A stretch of DNA of 64,000 nt from Torreya grandis (taxonomy: Eukaryota > Streptophyta > Pinopsida > Cupressales > Taxaceae): positions 434,001-498,000 of the forward strand of contig JARHVA010004226.1 in the NCBI GenBank assembly GCA_037957365.1. Reading direction: 5' to 3'. Positions 21,770-33,244 of this stretch are shown here, piece after piece (position 1 is the first letter of the stretch; each line of letters starts with the position of its first letter). Under the pieces are notes generated by a model. The model did no database searches, was not told where the DNA came from, and saw nothing but the letters and a program-made list of their open reading frames with translations. The position numbers and the translations under genes are program-made.

Positions 21770-22400
21770 TCAGTCCGAGTTTAATGACTTAGCACTTAGT
21801 TGATTACCTGTAATTATAGGCACCCTTCTTGTGGTTTTGTGGGCCCTAAGGTTCCCATGCATTCGCTGGTCCATACATGCTTGGAAAGTGTCCTTTGGCT
21901 GCCCCAAAGATCCCACTTTTTCACATTGTTTGATGAACCCTTCACCAAGTTCCTCACGAGTTTGAATGAGGTCACGTCCGTGTGACTTCCATCCTAGATG
22001 CCACAAATCACGAGCAGCTCCTTCCAAGTGTTGTATGACAAATTTTAGAGCTTGCTTCTCACCTCTAGGTCTCAATTCAAGGTAGTCATTAACCTTGTTT
22101 ACCCATGCTCTAATTGAAGTACCTAGATCTACAACAAAGATAGGAAGAACAATCTTGCCCAATCGTCATGCGCAGTTATGTGCCTATGGATCCCTTTGTG
22201 TTGTCTCAAAGATAGCCATTCCTTGAAGCTCCTTCCCTTTTTGTATTGTGGTGCAAGTGTCAAATATTCATCATAATCTTCCATTAGATCCCACCAAAAC
22301 CAAAATTTGGTCCTCCATTTTAAGGGGTAGATCCCCATTCATATCTTTCATTGTTTGAAGAAATGTAGCCATAGCTTCCATCAACCGATCCTGGGACTAA
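21770..22400 (-). pseudogene. Element 2 gag remnant
   Basis: The clearest part (22162-21770) reads DLGTSIRAWVNKVNDYLELR and then FVIQHLEGAARDLWH, the pattern of a plant gypsy capsid domain. An overlapping frame at 22338-22129 carries the preceding segment, so there is at least one frame change. It lies directly after the PBS and a short leader, as expected for gag. Confidence 0.65.
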
Positions 22401-22477
22401 GTGATCTGTTCCAACCTAGCCCTATCCCTGTCACTGTTTGACAAATACCTTTCCATCTCACAGTTGGCCAAGAAATT

Positions 22478-22490
22478 GGCTTTGATACCA
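22478..22490 (-). promoter_or_regulatory. Primer-binding site of element 2
   Basis: Read on the minus strand it is TGGTATCAAAGCC, one base from the 5' LTR. It differs from the initiator-Met type TGGTATCAGAGCC by a single G-to-A change. Confidence 0.8.
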
Positions 22491-22491
22491 C

Positions 22492-23963
22492 TATAATGTC
22501 CCTAAATGGGATAATTATGACAAATTGGGGTTTTCCAACAAACCCTTATGCAAAAACTGAAAATAATCTGAGATCTATATTAAAAACCAGCAAACCTTAG
22601 CAGCAATAGATGTCCAAATTCCAATCAATAACTCTCCATAATAACCCCAATAATTATTGAATATGAAACTACAATAAAGTTTTTTTTTTGGTGACAAAAT
22701 TGAATGGCAATGTGGCTGGAATTTTTTTGCAATAATTTTGATTTTCAAGATGCTTGTACAATTGTGTTTCCCCCTTCCAATCAGTGTTGAAACCCTTGCA
22801 CAAACTCACAATAAACATGCCAAAAATCCCTACAATTTATTAGGGCTTCCAAAAAACAAATTAGGACTATCAATAATTAATTTAGCCTCTTCAAACAAGT
22901 CACACTTTAAAAAATAGAAGAAACAAATCTGAAAATCAAACCCTTGTTTTATCCCTTCAACAAGGTCTCCAATTGCCCCAAATCAATTTGCCCCACTTGG
23001 GAAATTATTAAAATAATTTTCAGAATATAAAATAAATTGTTCCCTTCAATATTAGAGCCCAAAACCACTCTAACAACCTGTCCAAGTGAATTGCCCCACT
23101 AGGAAAAATTATACAAATAATTTTTTGAATTAATTACTTTATTTTCAGTCCTCAATAATTTATTATTTGTCTTAATCAACTAAAATTTCATAAATTTGTA
23201 TCTTCTGGAATATTTAGAATTTCAATGCAAAAGTTAGCTCAAAATGATCACAAAAATAGTAGCTATCAAACAAATTAGATTTAGAATTTTCCCTCCATGG
23301 GAAGTCCCCCAAAAGTTGACCAGAAGTTCTAAAAACCCTAATTACAGCCCTAAGTTCTTTCAAACCTAAAAATGGAACTCAATTGCACAACCAGACAATG
23401 AGAAATCAATGCAAACAGTTCTCTAAGGTATTCATTTTGTCTTTAAACAAGGGGGTGTTATAAAACACCTTTATGGATTCAATTGCATGCCATTATGCAG
23501 ATTTAAAGTGCAATTACAACACTTAAATAAAGTCACCCTATGTGGAAGCATGGAGGCTTTCGTCTCCAAACTCCTTTGTGAACTTGAAGGGTTTCATCTT
23601 CAAATCACTTGTTCAAGCTTCGCATACTTAAGCATAAGATTTAATATTCAAATAAGCATCCTGCTCGAATGAACATTTCATTTTTTTTTAATATCCATGC
23701 CCCAAGTGTGACGCCCAAAATAGGAGGGAAACTCATTTTTAAAATATTAAAAGAACCTCTTTATAATTTCACTTTAGACCTTAAGTGCCCATGACCCTTA
23801 AAAAGGCCCCAACTTAAGTGAAAATTAGATCATAAAGTGTTTTTCTATTAAATGTTTTTGAAGTCCTCAAATGTCCCATTTTTCTCTTCTTCCCTTAGCC
23901 TTTTTAAGAACAATTCAAGGCTAAGGACTTATGCGATTTTATACCAAAAAGGGGGACATTACA
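22492..23963 (-). repeat. 5' LTR of element 2
   Basis: This 1472-bp copy of 6117-7577 starts TATAATGTCCC where the other LTR starts TGTAATGTCCC (G-to-A at the terminus) and ends GGGACATTACA. A second LTR-end-like string, GGGACATTACA, follows at 24019-24029, suggesting a small duplication of the LTR end or an older LTR here. Confidence 0.87.
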
Positions 23964-24700
23964 CTTCGAAAGGCTTGGAAACTAGATAATTGCGTGCAAA
24001 TTGGCTAAGTGCCAAAAAGGGACATTACATCCGAAGGTATTAATTACTCTTAGGGAAGTGAAATCCTTCATCTACTAGGACATTTCGAACTTGTGAATCA
24101 CTAACCATGACACTAATAAAGACGGGAGGATCGTTGGCTCTATATAGGATTTCAACATTTATCATGTCATCCTAAGTCACAAGGTTCAAGTTCGAATTCA
24201 ACGAGGTTTAGTTTAAATTCGCCAATGAATAAAGTTTGAATGAAAAATTGCCATTAAGTTTGACTAAAAGAATTTTTTTTTGTTATTAAAATATTAAAAA
24301 TAAAAATAAGCATAAAATACAAAAAAAAATTAATATAAATAAATATAATATTGTAAATATAAAGTTAGAAAAAATGTTAAATAAACACAAACATTAAAAT
24401 ATTTATAAAATCAAAAAACCAAAAATAAAGTAAATATAAAATTTAAAAAAATTAAAAATATAAAATATAATGAAATAGAAACTATAAATTAAAACTAAAA
24501 TATAATGAATTATAAACTATAAATTAAAAACATAAAAATAAAACTAAAAAACAAAAATAGAAAATATTAAACCTAAACTAAAAGTTAAAAATTTAAAAAC
24601 ATAAAATAAAACTTAAAAAACATAAAATCAAAAAATTTAAATACACAAAATAAAACAGACGTTATAAACTAAACTTACCTCACACTGTGTTTAACTCCTG
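23964..24700. other. AT-rich spacer with A-rich low-complexity DNA
   Basis: No gene is visible. About 24270-24660 is dominated by short A-runs with TAAAA and ATAAA units and a near absence of G and C. 24019-24029 repeats the terminal string of element 2. Confidence 0.6.
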
Positions 24701-25049
24701 CTAATGTCCGGCATTGACTCCTGCACAGCTACAACATAGACACTTTGCATGCTCAACACCTCCTCTGCTTTGCTCAGGCTCGACACCACTTTTGCTATGC
24801 TCACACTCAACACTTAGGAACCCATGGCACACTCCCTCATACATCAACGTTGCTGCACAAAAAAATGCACCTCTGCTCAATGCCTCCAATCATGTTGGTA
24901 AACACAACCAAAGGAATGCAGATGCTCCATACACAACACAACATAAATCTAGCCTTCTATTGTGCTTTTTAGCTGCATTTTTTGGGCTGAACTTTCTCTA
25001 ACTTCCTTGAAATTTTTTCTAGTGTAAAAAAAAAAGCAAATTTTGGAAT
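24700..25049. other. Spacer without recognisable gene
   Basis: Short open stretches occur on both strands, but no domain or element end is recognised. A short direct repetition of a CTCAACAC/CTCGACAC-like unit occurs at 24745-24825. It could be an LTR fragment of element 4. Confidence 0.35.
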
Positions 25050-26076
25050 TTCATGATTGAAAAGCACCATACCTTGTGACTAAGATGTCATCCATTGGGA
25101 ATTCTATTGAGAGTTTGTTTGATTGAGGTTGAAGTATGATCTCAATTGTGTGTATGTCGACATTCGTTGGACCTTGTGGAGGTTGAATAGGTTGTTCGCT
25201 TTTAGTACTTGGTGGGGATACTTTTATAGTTTGCAATTCTTGCATGAGAAATTTTCTATGATGGGGAGATGTTCACATGAGCTCCATCAGAGGATTTTGC
25301 ATGACATAGTGTTGTGTTCTTCTAAGAAATCCCATTGGTTCGATTTTTGGTAGGTACCTTAGCAATATTTTGGTTGAGCATTAGAGTAAGACTTGATAGC
25401 TTTTAAAATGGGAGGAAATTGCTCCTTAGGTGGGTTTGCAAATTCACTAGGTGGTGGAGTTGGTGTGGGGTTGTTAGGTGTGGGAATGTCTGTTGTTGTA
25501 GTAGTTCTACCTTTGATTGCCATTTCTTCTTGAGAGGGTTTCTTGGGATTTTCAATGGGGTCCTTATGGGCAGGTTTGTGCCTATAGTTTACTTTAGTTG
25601 CATTGACAAACTATGAATTGATAAATTTTTGGTCATAACTTCCTTCAATCTTGGCTATTACTCCATTTGTATGTGTCAGCTCAGGATTTGTGATAGCTGG
25701 AAAAGGATATGCTTCTATGAATGCTACATTTGGAGGGCTATTAGTTTGGTAAGAATTTTGTTGTTCATTTTGTTGTCCTTTGGAGATATAAGGTATTCAT
25801 GATACCATTCCCATGTGATGGATTCATGGTTAAAATTTAAGACTAGCACAAAATCATATGCAATTATTTTGAGATCATGACAATTTTCATGGGAGTGTCT
25901 CATATTGGCATGCCACCAACAAAATTTGTTGGAGTTGTACCTGGGGCAAGGGTTTTTTAGGATCTATGTTAGAAGGTCAAGATGTTGGTAACCTTTGCTT
26001 GAGCTCTTTGAGAGTTGATGGTGGTTGGGTTCGGTCTTCAATCCCCAACTTCAATGATGGGAAAGGTTTATCTTTG
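25050..26076 (-). pseudogene. Element 4: degraded gypsy gag/protease, C-terminal part
   Basis: On the minus strand the region next to element 5 continues the gag frame that begins at 44800. A Cys/His cluster near 25930-25880 (CWWHANMRHSHENC) looks like a zinc-finger remnant, and a short open frame lies at 25245-25051. Stops are frequent. Element 5 entered this gag at GACGC (26077-26081), which fixes the join to 43820-43824. Confidence 0.55.
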
Positions 26077-26081
26077 GACGC

Positions 26082-27570
26082 TGTATAAACCCCTCTCAGA
26101 TTTGAACGATATTATTCAATTGTTTCAGTTTGACACGTGCCATTTTGTCAAACAATTTGCATTGTAAGTGAACTATGTATTTCAGAGGTTTTGTGCTTTG
26201 CAAACTCATATAATGATAACTCGGAAAATAGAAAACTTAAGACTTTGTATTGCTTCATATATGAAATCATGTATTGCATTCAATGACACAAACTCCACAT
26301 TTACATTTCAGATTCTCAATTTACTGAGTAAACAAATAACAAAGCTTATGCATTTACATATACAAATCACATTGCATAACACAAAATACCCGTTTGCTAA
26401 TTCCTAAGCAATCGCTATGGCTGTGATGAGAGTCAAGCTGATGTATAAAGTCCAAAAAGCAGAAAGAAGCTGGAAATACATGCATAGTCAGCCCAGAACT
26501 GGTAAATCATGCTCAGACCAGCATATACGCTCTCTACAGTGACTGCAACTCCCTTGTTAAAGTCGTCCAATGCAAGATATGCACTCAGCAGCACACAGAA
26601 GGCAATGACAGCAGTGTAGGAAAGTGGGAAATGAATGTTTGCAGCTGCCAATACCATACAATCACGCCCAGCACCTCTGAAAATGCCCAACACTTAGAAA
26701 AGGTGTTGCAGCAGCTATGGTGATGGAAATATGGGAAGTTTCGCCCCTTTTAAATGCTCCAGAACTCCTTGCCAAAGCCCCACGGCTCATTGTGAATAGT
26801 AACTCGAACCCTAGTTGTAGAAATAGAGGCCACGTTGGGAGAACAATCAGCAACAGACCCTGGAAGAACCCCACGCACGGCCCAGGTGCTAGTTAATGCA
26901 AACCCCTAGCATTGGAAAGTCTTCCAAACCCTACGCCAAATCTGAAGCATGAATAATAGAAGTTTGAATATAAAAAAATGCCACGACCAGCTTCTATTTT
27001 CCCGAGTATGGCGTCCCCTCCTGATTAGGCAAAGCTCTCAAAACTAAAACATAAACTCAACCTTCAATACACCCGGAATGTTAATCGATTATCTCCAAAT
27101 TTGTCTCTGTGGGAGACTCACAAATTTGTCATTATCGCACAACTGAAAGACTTGAATGATCTTGCCCTCAAACCAACTAGGGTGGAATCGTTTCACCATC
27201 GAAACCAGTTTCTCTAGGGTTTCCTTTCTCCAAATCCAAGAACTCCGAAAAGCTCCTCAAAATGTGAATTAGAGAAAATAAGCAAGCATAGTACAAATGA
27301 GCTCCAATTCCACCTTTTATATCACTTGCCTTTTTCCCACTCATTAAAATAAATAAAATGACTTTATAAAGTTACTTTTTAAATATTTCTAAAAGTCACT
27401 TTATAACACCTTTTAATTAATTATTTAACATTACCTTTTAATTGCACTTTTTCCCGCCAGGTAACATTAAATAATTAAATAAACTAATTCCCTTTTCCCG
27501 ACTATAACCTACGAAAATTAAATGGGCTAATAAGTCTGTCTTGAGCGATCATTGAGAAGGGGACATTATA
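26082..27570 (-). repeat. 3' LTR of element 5
   Basis: This 1489-bp copy begins TGTATAAACCCC. It ends in ATTATA where the other copy ends in ATTACA, a C-to-T loss of the terminal CA. The minus-strand purine tract AGGGAGGAT lies immediately to the right. Confidence 0.93.
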
Positions 27571-27753
27571 ATCCTCCCTGAGATTGCTTGCCCTCAAACA
27601 ACTGTAAATTAGGATGTTGCAATATCTGCTCTCCTTCCCAAGTAGCATCCTCCACGGGCAAGTCTCTCCCCCTGATCAGATATTCCTTGATCACTCTACT
27701 CCTTAGTCTCCTCTCCCTGACATCAATAATCTCCTCGGGAACCAACACCAAAT
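27571..27753 (-). pseudogene. Element 5 chromodomain tail of pol
   Basis: The minus frame reads RSRVIKEYLIRGRDLPVED and ATWEGEQILQHPNLQLFEG, the same chromodomain tail as element 1, with W of the expected LVKW motif replaced. It is cut from the rest of the integrase (33245 on) by element 6. Confidence 0.88.
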
Positions 27754-27758
27754 GTCCC

Positions 27759-29467
27759 TATTGACAATTCTTCCACAAGGCGGATTATCTTTTGCCATTT
27801 AGAAAGTTCACGTCTCTAGCCAAGGGAAGAAGAATACATTGTTTTTGGTAAGGGCCTTTGCTACAAAAAGGATGAATTCATTCGGACTTTTTGTCCGAAG
27901 GAATAGTTCATGAAACAAGGGCAAAGGCAAGGAAAAGAGACCTTCGGACTTTTGTCCGAAGGAATTCCTTCGGACAAATAGTCCGAGGAAATTCGGAAAA
28001 TAAACCCAAAGAACCGCGAAGCCAATAAAGCCAAGAGAAAGAGAATTCCGAAGGAAATTGCCAAGTAGAGAATTCCGAAGGGAATAAGAAGACTAAGGGT
28101 GACGTCTCGCAAGACGTCAAATTTTGACCGCGGGAAGTAACCATTGGAACAGGGGTAAACCCAGAATTCCGAAAGAAAAGGCCAAACGGGTAAAAATATA
28201 GACAAATACATCCGAATATAGAACCCCGCCAGAAATAGACACGAACAGGCAAACCAGAATAGGACAGAATACATGCAAGTAGGAGCTATTTTCGAACATT
28301 GGTCAAAGCGTCAGTTGACTGATTATTAAAGACATGCTCATCCCCAGTTCAACTCGCACATCCGAGAATCAACCGATGTTCTAAATTAAAATGTCGAGTT
28401 GACCGTTCCAGAGTTAGAGTTGAATAATTGTTAAACACCGCATCCACTAGGAGCTTTCCATGCGAAGAAGCATGATCTCTTCGTCCAACTCAGCATGATC
28501 TCTTCGTTTAAACTTAGCTTTCAAACGCTACAACTCGGCATCCAGCAACTCACGAAGAAGTTCTAAAATTGACATTTGCGTGGATTTCCTTGCAAAGAGA
28601 GGTGTGCGGTTCATAACAAAGACAAGTTCACTTCATCAAACGAAGAAGCTTCATGCAAGGACAAAAAGAAAAATATATTTTATTGAAAGGCCAAGTAAAG
28701 CCTTGAGTTAACCAAAGTAAATCCTTCTCTTCAAATTTTCAATGCCAATCTTTGGCCTTTTGTAATTCTCTATAAAATGGCTTTCAGCCTTGATTAAAAA
28801 TCATCCAATCTCTCTCTTGGTTAGACCAGACTCTGCCATTGATGAGTTGTGTAACCTCTTCAATGAATAAGGACTGTACTTTCAGATTTCAAGTGCTGGC
28901 ATAGTGTGTATTTCTTCAGCAATTTGCACAAGTGGTAGATTTCTCTCCCTTCCCAAATTTTGATTCATACTTAGTTGCTAGATTATCCTTATGCAAGGTA
29001 TGTTAGGTGTTCTTTATTGTCTGTTGTTGACGCTGTAAGTGGATGTTAGGTGGCCGCAAAGTGTCTTTTATCAGACCTCTCCATCGTTTTCCCTCAGGTT
29101 TTAGTCATTGATCGAACCTCTTCATGAAATATTTATGCATAAGTGATTGATTGAAGTCTAAGGTCTTCCTTTTCCCTTGATTGTTCAGTGTTCAAGGTTC
29201 CAAGTTGAATGGATCGAACTTCTGGTGTATCACCATTTTTAGGTAGGATTTCCCCTTTAAGTTTCTTTCTCCCTTTTTTCATGGTAGTCCGCAGCGTAGA
29301 GTAGGGATCTGCATTGATACATCATACGAGAACCAGCCTTCTCTGGAGGTTCTTCTCACTGTTGAGGCACCCACGCTCGTGAGAAGATCCCATTGTTTCA
29401 GCCGGATAGAAGACTGGCCATTTCAGGCAAGTCATCGATTCAGGGCGCAGCTCCAGGTTGACAACAG
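27759..29467 (+). repeat. 5' LTR of element 6
   Basis: This 1709-bp LTR starts TATTGACAATTC where the 3' copy has TGTTGACAATTC (G-to-A) and ends GGTTGACAACA. CTTCGGAC-type palindromes lie at about 27880-27995. A TATA box is at 28771-28777. Confidence 0.93.
28771..28777 (+). promoter_or_regulatory. TATA box in the 5' LTR of element 6
   Basis: CTATAAAATGG (TATAAAA core) is well formed and is repeated at the same place in the 3' LTR (32542-32548). Transcription would be expected to start 25-35 bases downstream. This is judged from motif quality and conservation only. Confidence 0.55.
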
Positions 29468-29473
29468 TTTTTT

Positions 29474-29492
29474 GGCACGCCCGGTGGGACCT
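29474..29492 (+). promoter_or_regulatory. Primer-binding site of element 6
   Basis: TGGCACGCCCGGTGGGACC begins six bases after the LTR end. It differs from the element 3 site at only three positions. Confidence 0.75.
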
Positions 29493-29637
29493 ATTTTTTC
29501 TGGTTTTAATGAAATTGCAGTTGTAGCAGTGTTCTTCAAAGTATATGGTGATTCCAAGCTCAAGCAATTGCTTCTAACAGTTCAGGGACAGCTTCCGTGT
29601 ATGTCTATTTTTATTGTATTATCGTGAATGAAGATTG

Positions 29638-31275
29638 ATGGCTGTGTATGAGGAGAATTCCTATGCTATATTTCCTTATCAGCCTAATGATGGATCATAC
29701 CAGCCTAATCATGATACCTATGAGCCTTATCAAGAGTATTATCAAAGCTATGTTGAGCCTTATCAAGTTTCTCATAATCAGCCTTATCAGGAGCGTGAAT
29801 CTTACCTTCCTGGTAAGCCATATCAGTCTCAGGATCAGATTTCATCTTTCCCATATGGCTATGATGTTGCATATGAGCAGTATTGCCTTCAAGAAAAAAT
29901 GAATGAAATAGAGCTCAAAATACTAGCATATGCAAGAAATGTTTGTTCTAACTCTCAGTATGAGGAAGTGAATGGTCTATTTTGAAATGTGTCCAATGAT
30001 CCAGAAGAGATAAATGGACTATGTATTCTTGTATTGGAAAAGATAGAGGCTTGGGAAAGGCAGAAAATCGAGTTAAACCAATTGTCTACAAAAGGCTATT
30101 GTGTTTCTTATTCTTATGAAGTTCTTAACCATGTCCAGTGTCTGCCAAGGGAGCTTCCTAGTTGGATTCAAGAGCCTATTCAAGAGCATATCCAAGAGCC
30201 TATTCAAGTGACTATTTATGAGACTAAACCTTCCTATAGTCCTCTTTCCTCACCAATCATCCCTCAAGCTCAAGTTGTCCAGGAAGACAGGGAGGTACCA
30301 GATTTTGATGAGGTAATGGCCAAGTGGAAGGAACAAAATACAGACGTCTTTAAGAGTTTCTCTTTCCCTCCCCTCCAAAACTCCCTAGATAATTCCACTG
30401 CCCTCAAGATTCCAAGATCTGATCATGATCAACCTCCCATGCTTCATTTTCCCTCTCAAACAAATGAATTTCATCACCCTCCCACCATCCCCCTTCCTCA
30501 GGAGGATCATGTTCTTTGGAGTATTGAGAAAGAGGTTGCAGCTACAGGACAAGTTCTTGCAGAGTGTGTAGAGGATGCTTCAGAAGTGTTTGAGGAAGAA
30601 TTTCCTATTGATACTTCTCTTGAGGTTGTAATTGAGCATCCAGTTATAACTGAGAGTGGGAAGACTGATCTTGATATAAAAGAACTTCAAGAGGAGTTGA
30701 TACAGATTGAAGTTATAAATGAGTTACAGGTATCTCTTATTGAGAAGGATCCAAATAGCGTTACAGCGGATTCAGTTCAAATAGATCAAAATGAGGAACA
30801 AAAAGATGATTGGCAGTTGTACTTTGAATCTCTACAAGAGATCGAAGAGCTTTGTATGGATATGATGGCTATTAAAGAGCATGTTTATGAGAAATTTGAT
30901 CAAGAATCACCTATTCAAGATCCCAGTACAGATTGGGCTGCCTACTCAAAGCTCCTTGAAGAACTGGATGAACTTGCAGCAGTCAATAAGAAGGATGTGG
31001 TCACTCAAAAACCATGCATAGATGAAGTATCGCTTGACAAGGTGGTAGATGATAAGCAATCTAAAAAAGATCAAGAGGTACTTCATGAGTTTGTCCTTGT
31101 TACTGTTGATGACCCATTCGAGAAGATGCTAATACAGTTCGTGGACAAGGAAAATGCCTCATCAAAGGTTATGACTAATAAACACCCTGCCTTGCAACTA
31201 GTACCATCTCTTAGGAGTGAGTTCAAGAATTTCCCATTTGATCCAGGCGGATCATGCTTTATCACGGTTAGCTAG
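29638..31275 (+). CDS. Element 6 ORF: 545-codon acidic protein of unknown function
   Basis: The ATG at 29638 opens a frame that reaches TAG at 31273-31275. It is broken only by one TGA at 29983-29985. The N-terminus is rich in Tyr, Gln and Pro with loose repeats of the form PYQ/YQPN (residues about 10-70). A second short repeat, (Q)EPIQ or QEHIQ, follows near residue 185. The rest is strongly acidic with predicted helical stretches (KELQEELIQIEVINELQ, SLQEIEELCMDMMAIKEH). No zinc knuckle, protease, RT or integrase motif is seen. In this otherwise decayed landscape one stop in 1.6 kb suggests youth or selection. It could be a gag-like or accessory protein, or a captured host gene. Confidence 0.75.
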
Positions 31276-31555
31276 GTTCTTTAGTTGATTTTGCTTTCCT
31301 CCAAGTGCTGTTCAAGCACAATAGTTTGCTTCAGTTTTTGTCCAATAAGTGCTTGTTGCACATTTGCTTCTTAGTTAGTTTTTCTACTTTCATGTGTTTC
31401 CCTTCTTATTTTGAAGGAGGAGGTTACTACAGCCATGATTAGAGCAGATTTTCAATCAAAAATCAGGTTCACCATTTGGGAATTCGAATAGCGTCTATAC
31501 ATGGTCTGAGTTCTCAAGCATAGCAGGGATGCTGAGCCAGCTGAGTCGCCAGAAA
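31276..31555 (+). other. 3' untranslated tail of element 6
   Basis: This is homologous to the tail of element 3 (10616-10903). The clearest purine run, GAAGGAGGAGG, lies around 31420-31430, about 125 bases before the 3' LTR. The bases touching the LTR (GTCGCCAGAAA) are not a classic polypurine tract. Confidence 0.65.
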
Positions 31556-33239
31556 TGTTGACAATTCTTCCACAAGTCAGATTGTCTTTTGCCATTTAGA
31601 AAGTTCACGGCGCTAGCCAAGGGAAGAAGAATGCATTGTTTTTGGTAAGGGCCTTTGCTACAAAAAGGATGAATTCCTTCAGACTTTTTGTCCGAAGGAA
31701 TGGTTCATGAAACAAGGGCAAAGGCAGGAAAAAGAGACCTTTGGACAAATAGTCCGAGGAAATTCGGAAAATAAACCCGAAGAACTGCGAAGCCAATAAA
31801 GCCGAGAGAAAGAGAAGTCCGAAGGAAATTGCCAAGCAGAGAATTTCGAAAAGGATAAGAAGACTAAGGGTGACGTCCCACAAGACGTCAAATTTTGACC
31901 GCGGGAAGTAACCGTTGGAACAGGGGTAAAGCCAGAATTCCGAAAGAAAAGGCCAAACGGGTAAAAATATAGACAAATACATCAGAATATAGAACCCTGC
32001 CAGAAATAGACACGAACAGGCAAACCAGAATAGGACAGAATACATGCAAGCAGGAGCTATTTTCGAACATCGGTCAAAGCTTCAGTTGACTGATTATTAT
32101 TGACATGCTCATCCCTGGTTCAACTCGCGCATCCGAGAATCAACCGAAATTCTAAATTAAAATATCGAGTTGACCGTTCCAGAGTTAGAGTTGACTAATT
32201 GTTAAACGCCGCATCCACTAGGAGCTTTCCATGCGAAGAAGCATGATCTCTTCATCCAACTCAGCATGATCTCTTCGTTTAAACTCAGCTTTCAAACGCT
32301 ACAACTCGACATCGAGCAGCTCACGAAGAAGTTCTAAAATTGACATTTGCATGGATTTCCATGCAAAGAGAGGTGTGCAGTTCATAACAAAGACAAGTTC
32401 ACTTCATCAAATGAAGAAGCTTCATGCAAGGACAAAAAAGAAAATATATTTTATTAAAAGGCCAAGTAAAGCCTTGAATTAACCAAAGTGAATCCTTCTC
32501 TTCAAATTTTCAGCGCCAATCTTTGGCCTTTTGTAATTCTCTATAAAATGGCTTTCAGCCTTGATTAAAAATCATCCAATCTCTCTCTTGGTTAGACCAG
32601 ACATTGCCATTGGTGAGTTGTGTAACCTCTTCAATCAATAAGGACTGTACTTTCAGATTTCAAGTGCTGGCATAGTGTGTATTTCTTCAGCAATTTGCAC
32701 AAGTGGTAGATTTCTCTCCCTTCCCAAATTCTGATTCATACCTAGTTGCTAGATTATCCTTATGCAGGTTATGTTAGGTGTTCTTTATTGTCTGTTGCTG
32801 AAGCTGTAAGTGGATGTTAGGTGGCCGCAAAGTGTCTTTTATCAAACCTATCTCCATCGTTTTCCCTCGGGTTTTAGTCATTGATCGAACCTCTTCATGA
32901 AATATTTATGCATAAGTGATTGATTGAAGTCTAAGGTCTTCATTTTCCCTTGATTGTTCAATGTTCAAGGTTCCAAGTTGAGTGGATCGAACTTCTGGTG
33001 TATCAACATTTTTAGGTAGGATTTCCCCTTTAAGTTTCCTTCTCCCTTTTTTCATGGTAGTTCGCAGCGTAGAGTAGGAATCTGCATTGATACATCATAC
33101 AGGAACCAGCCTTCTCTGGAGGTTCTTCTCACTGTTGAGGCACCCACCCTCGTGAGAAGATCCCATTGTTTCAGCGGGATAGAAGACTGGCCATTTCATG
33201 CACGTCTTCGATTCAGGGCGCAGCTCCAGGTTGACAACA
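31556..33239 (+). repeat. 3' LTR of element 6
   Basis: This 1684-bp copy of 27759-29467 has intact TGTTGAC...ACAACA ends. It is shorter than the 5' copy mainly in the palindrome region (around 31735), where one CTTCGGAC unit is missing. The TATA box is at 32542-32548. Confidence 0.93.
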
Positions 33240-33244
33240 GTCCC

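Larger units (their letters stand above)
6117..23963 (-). mobile_element. Element 2: gypsy-type element with gag remnant and no pol, host of element 3
   Basis: LTRs of about 1.46 kb lie at 6117-7577 and 22492-23963. The motif GGCTTTGATACCA at 22478-22490 is a reverse-complement PBS next to the right LTR, so the element reads on the minus strand with its 5' LTR on the right. A purine tract on the minus strand (plus 7578-7590) abuts the left LTR. A gag-like frame lies at 21770-22338. No RT, RNase H or integrase is visible; unidentified frames fill 19578-21672 and 7578-7996. Flanks are CCCCG (6112-6116) and CTTCG (23964-23968). That would be a target duplication with two C-to-T changes, which is plausible but unproven. 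Without element 3 it would be about 6.3 kb. Confidence 0.85.
27759..33239 (+). mobile_element. Element 6: non-autonomous LTR element related to element 3
   Basis: LTRs of about 1.7 kb at 27759-29467 and 31556-33239 are flanked by GTCCC at 27754-27758 and 33240-33244, so the insertion into element 5 pol is exact. The internal region is only 2.1 kb. It holds one long ORF (29638-31275) and no gag, RT, RNase H or integrase that I can recognise. The PBS, the 3' internal tail, the LTR ends and long LTR blocks match element 3. It therefore looks like a derivative mobilised by Tat-family proteins supplied from elsewhere. Confidence 0.93.

Noticed and set aside
27861..28299. Minus-strand hydrophobic frames resembling membrane proteins, repeated at 31605-32070
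   Set aside because: Both lie at the same place in the two LTRs of element 6, which runs on the plus strand. They are by-products of T-rich sequence.
30000..31275. Interpretation of the element 6 ORF as a degraded gag
   Set aside because: No capsid pattern such as the GEA..W(H/Y) motif, no zinc knuckle and no protease were found. I left it as unknown instead of naming it gag.
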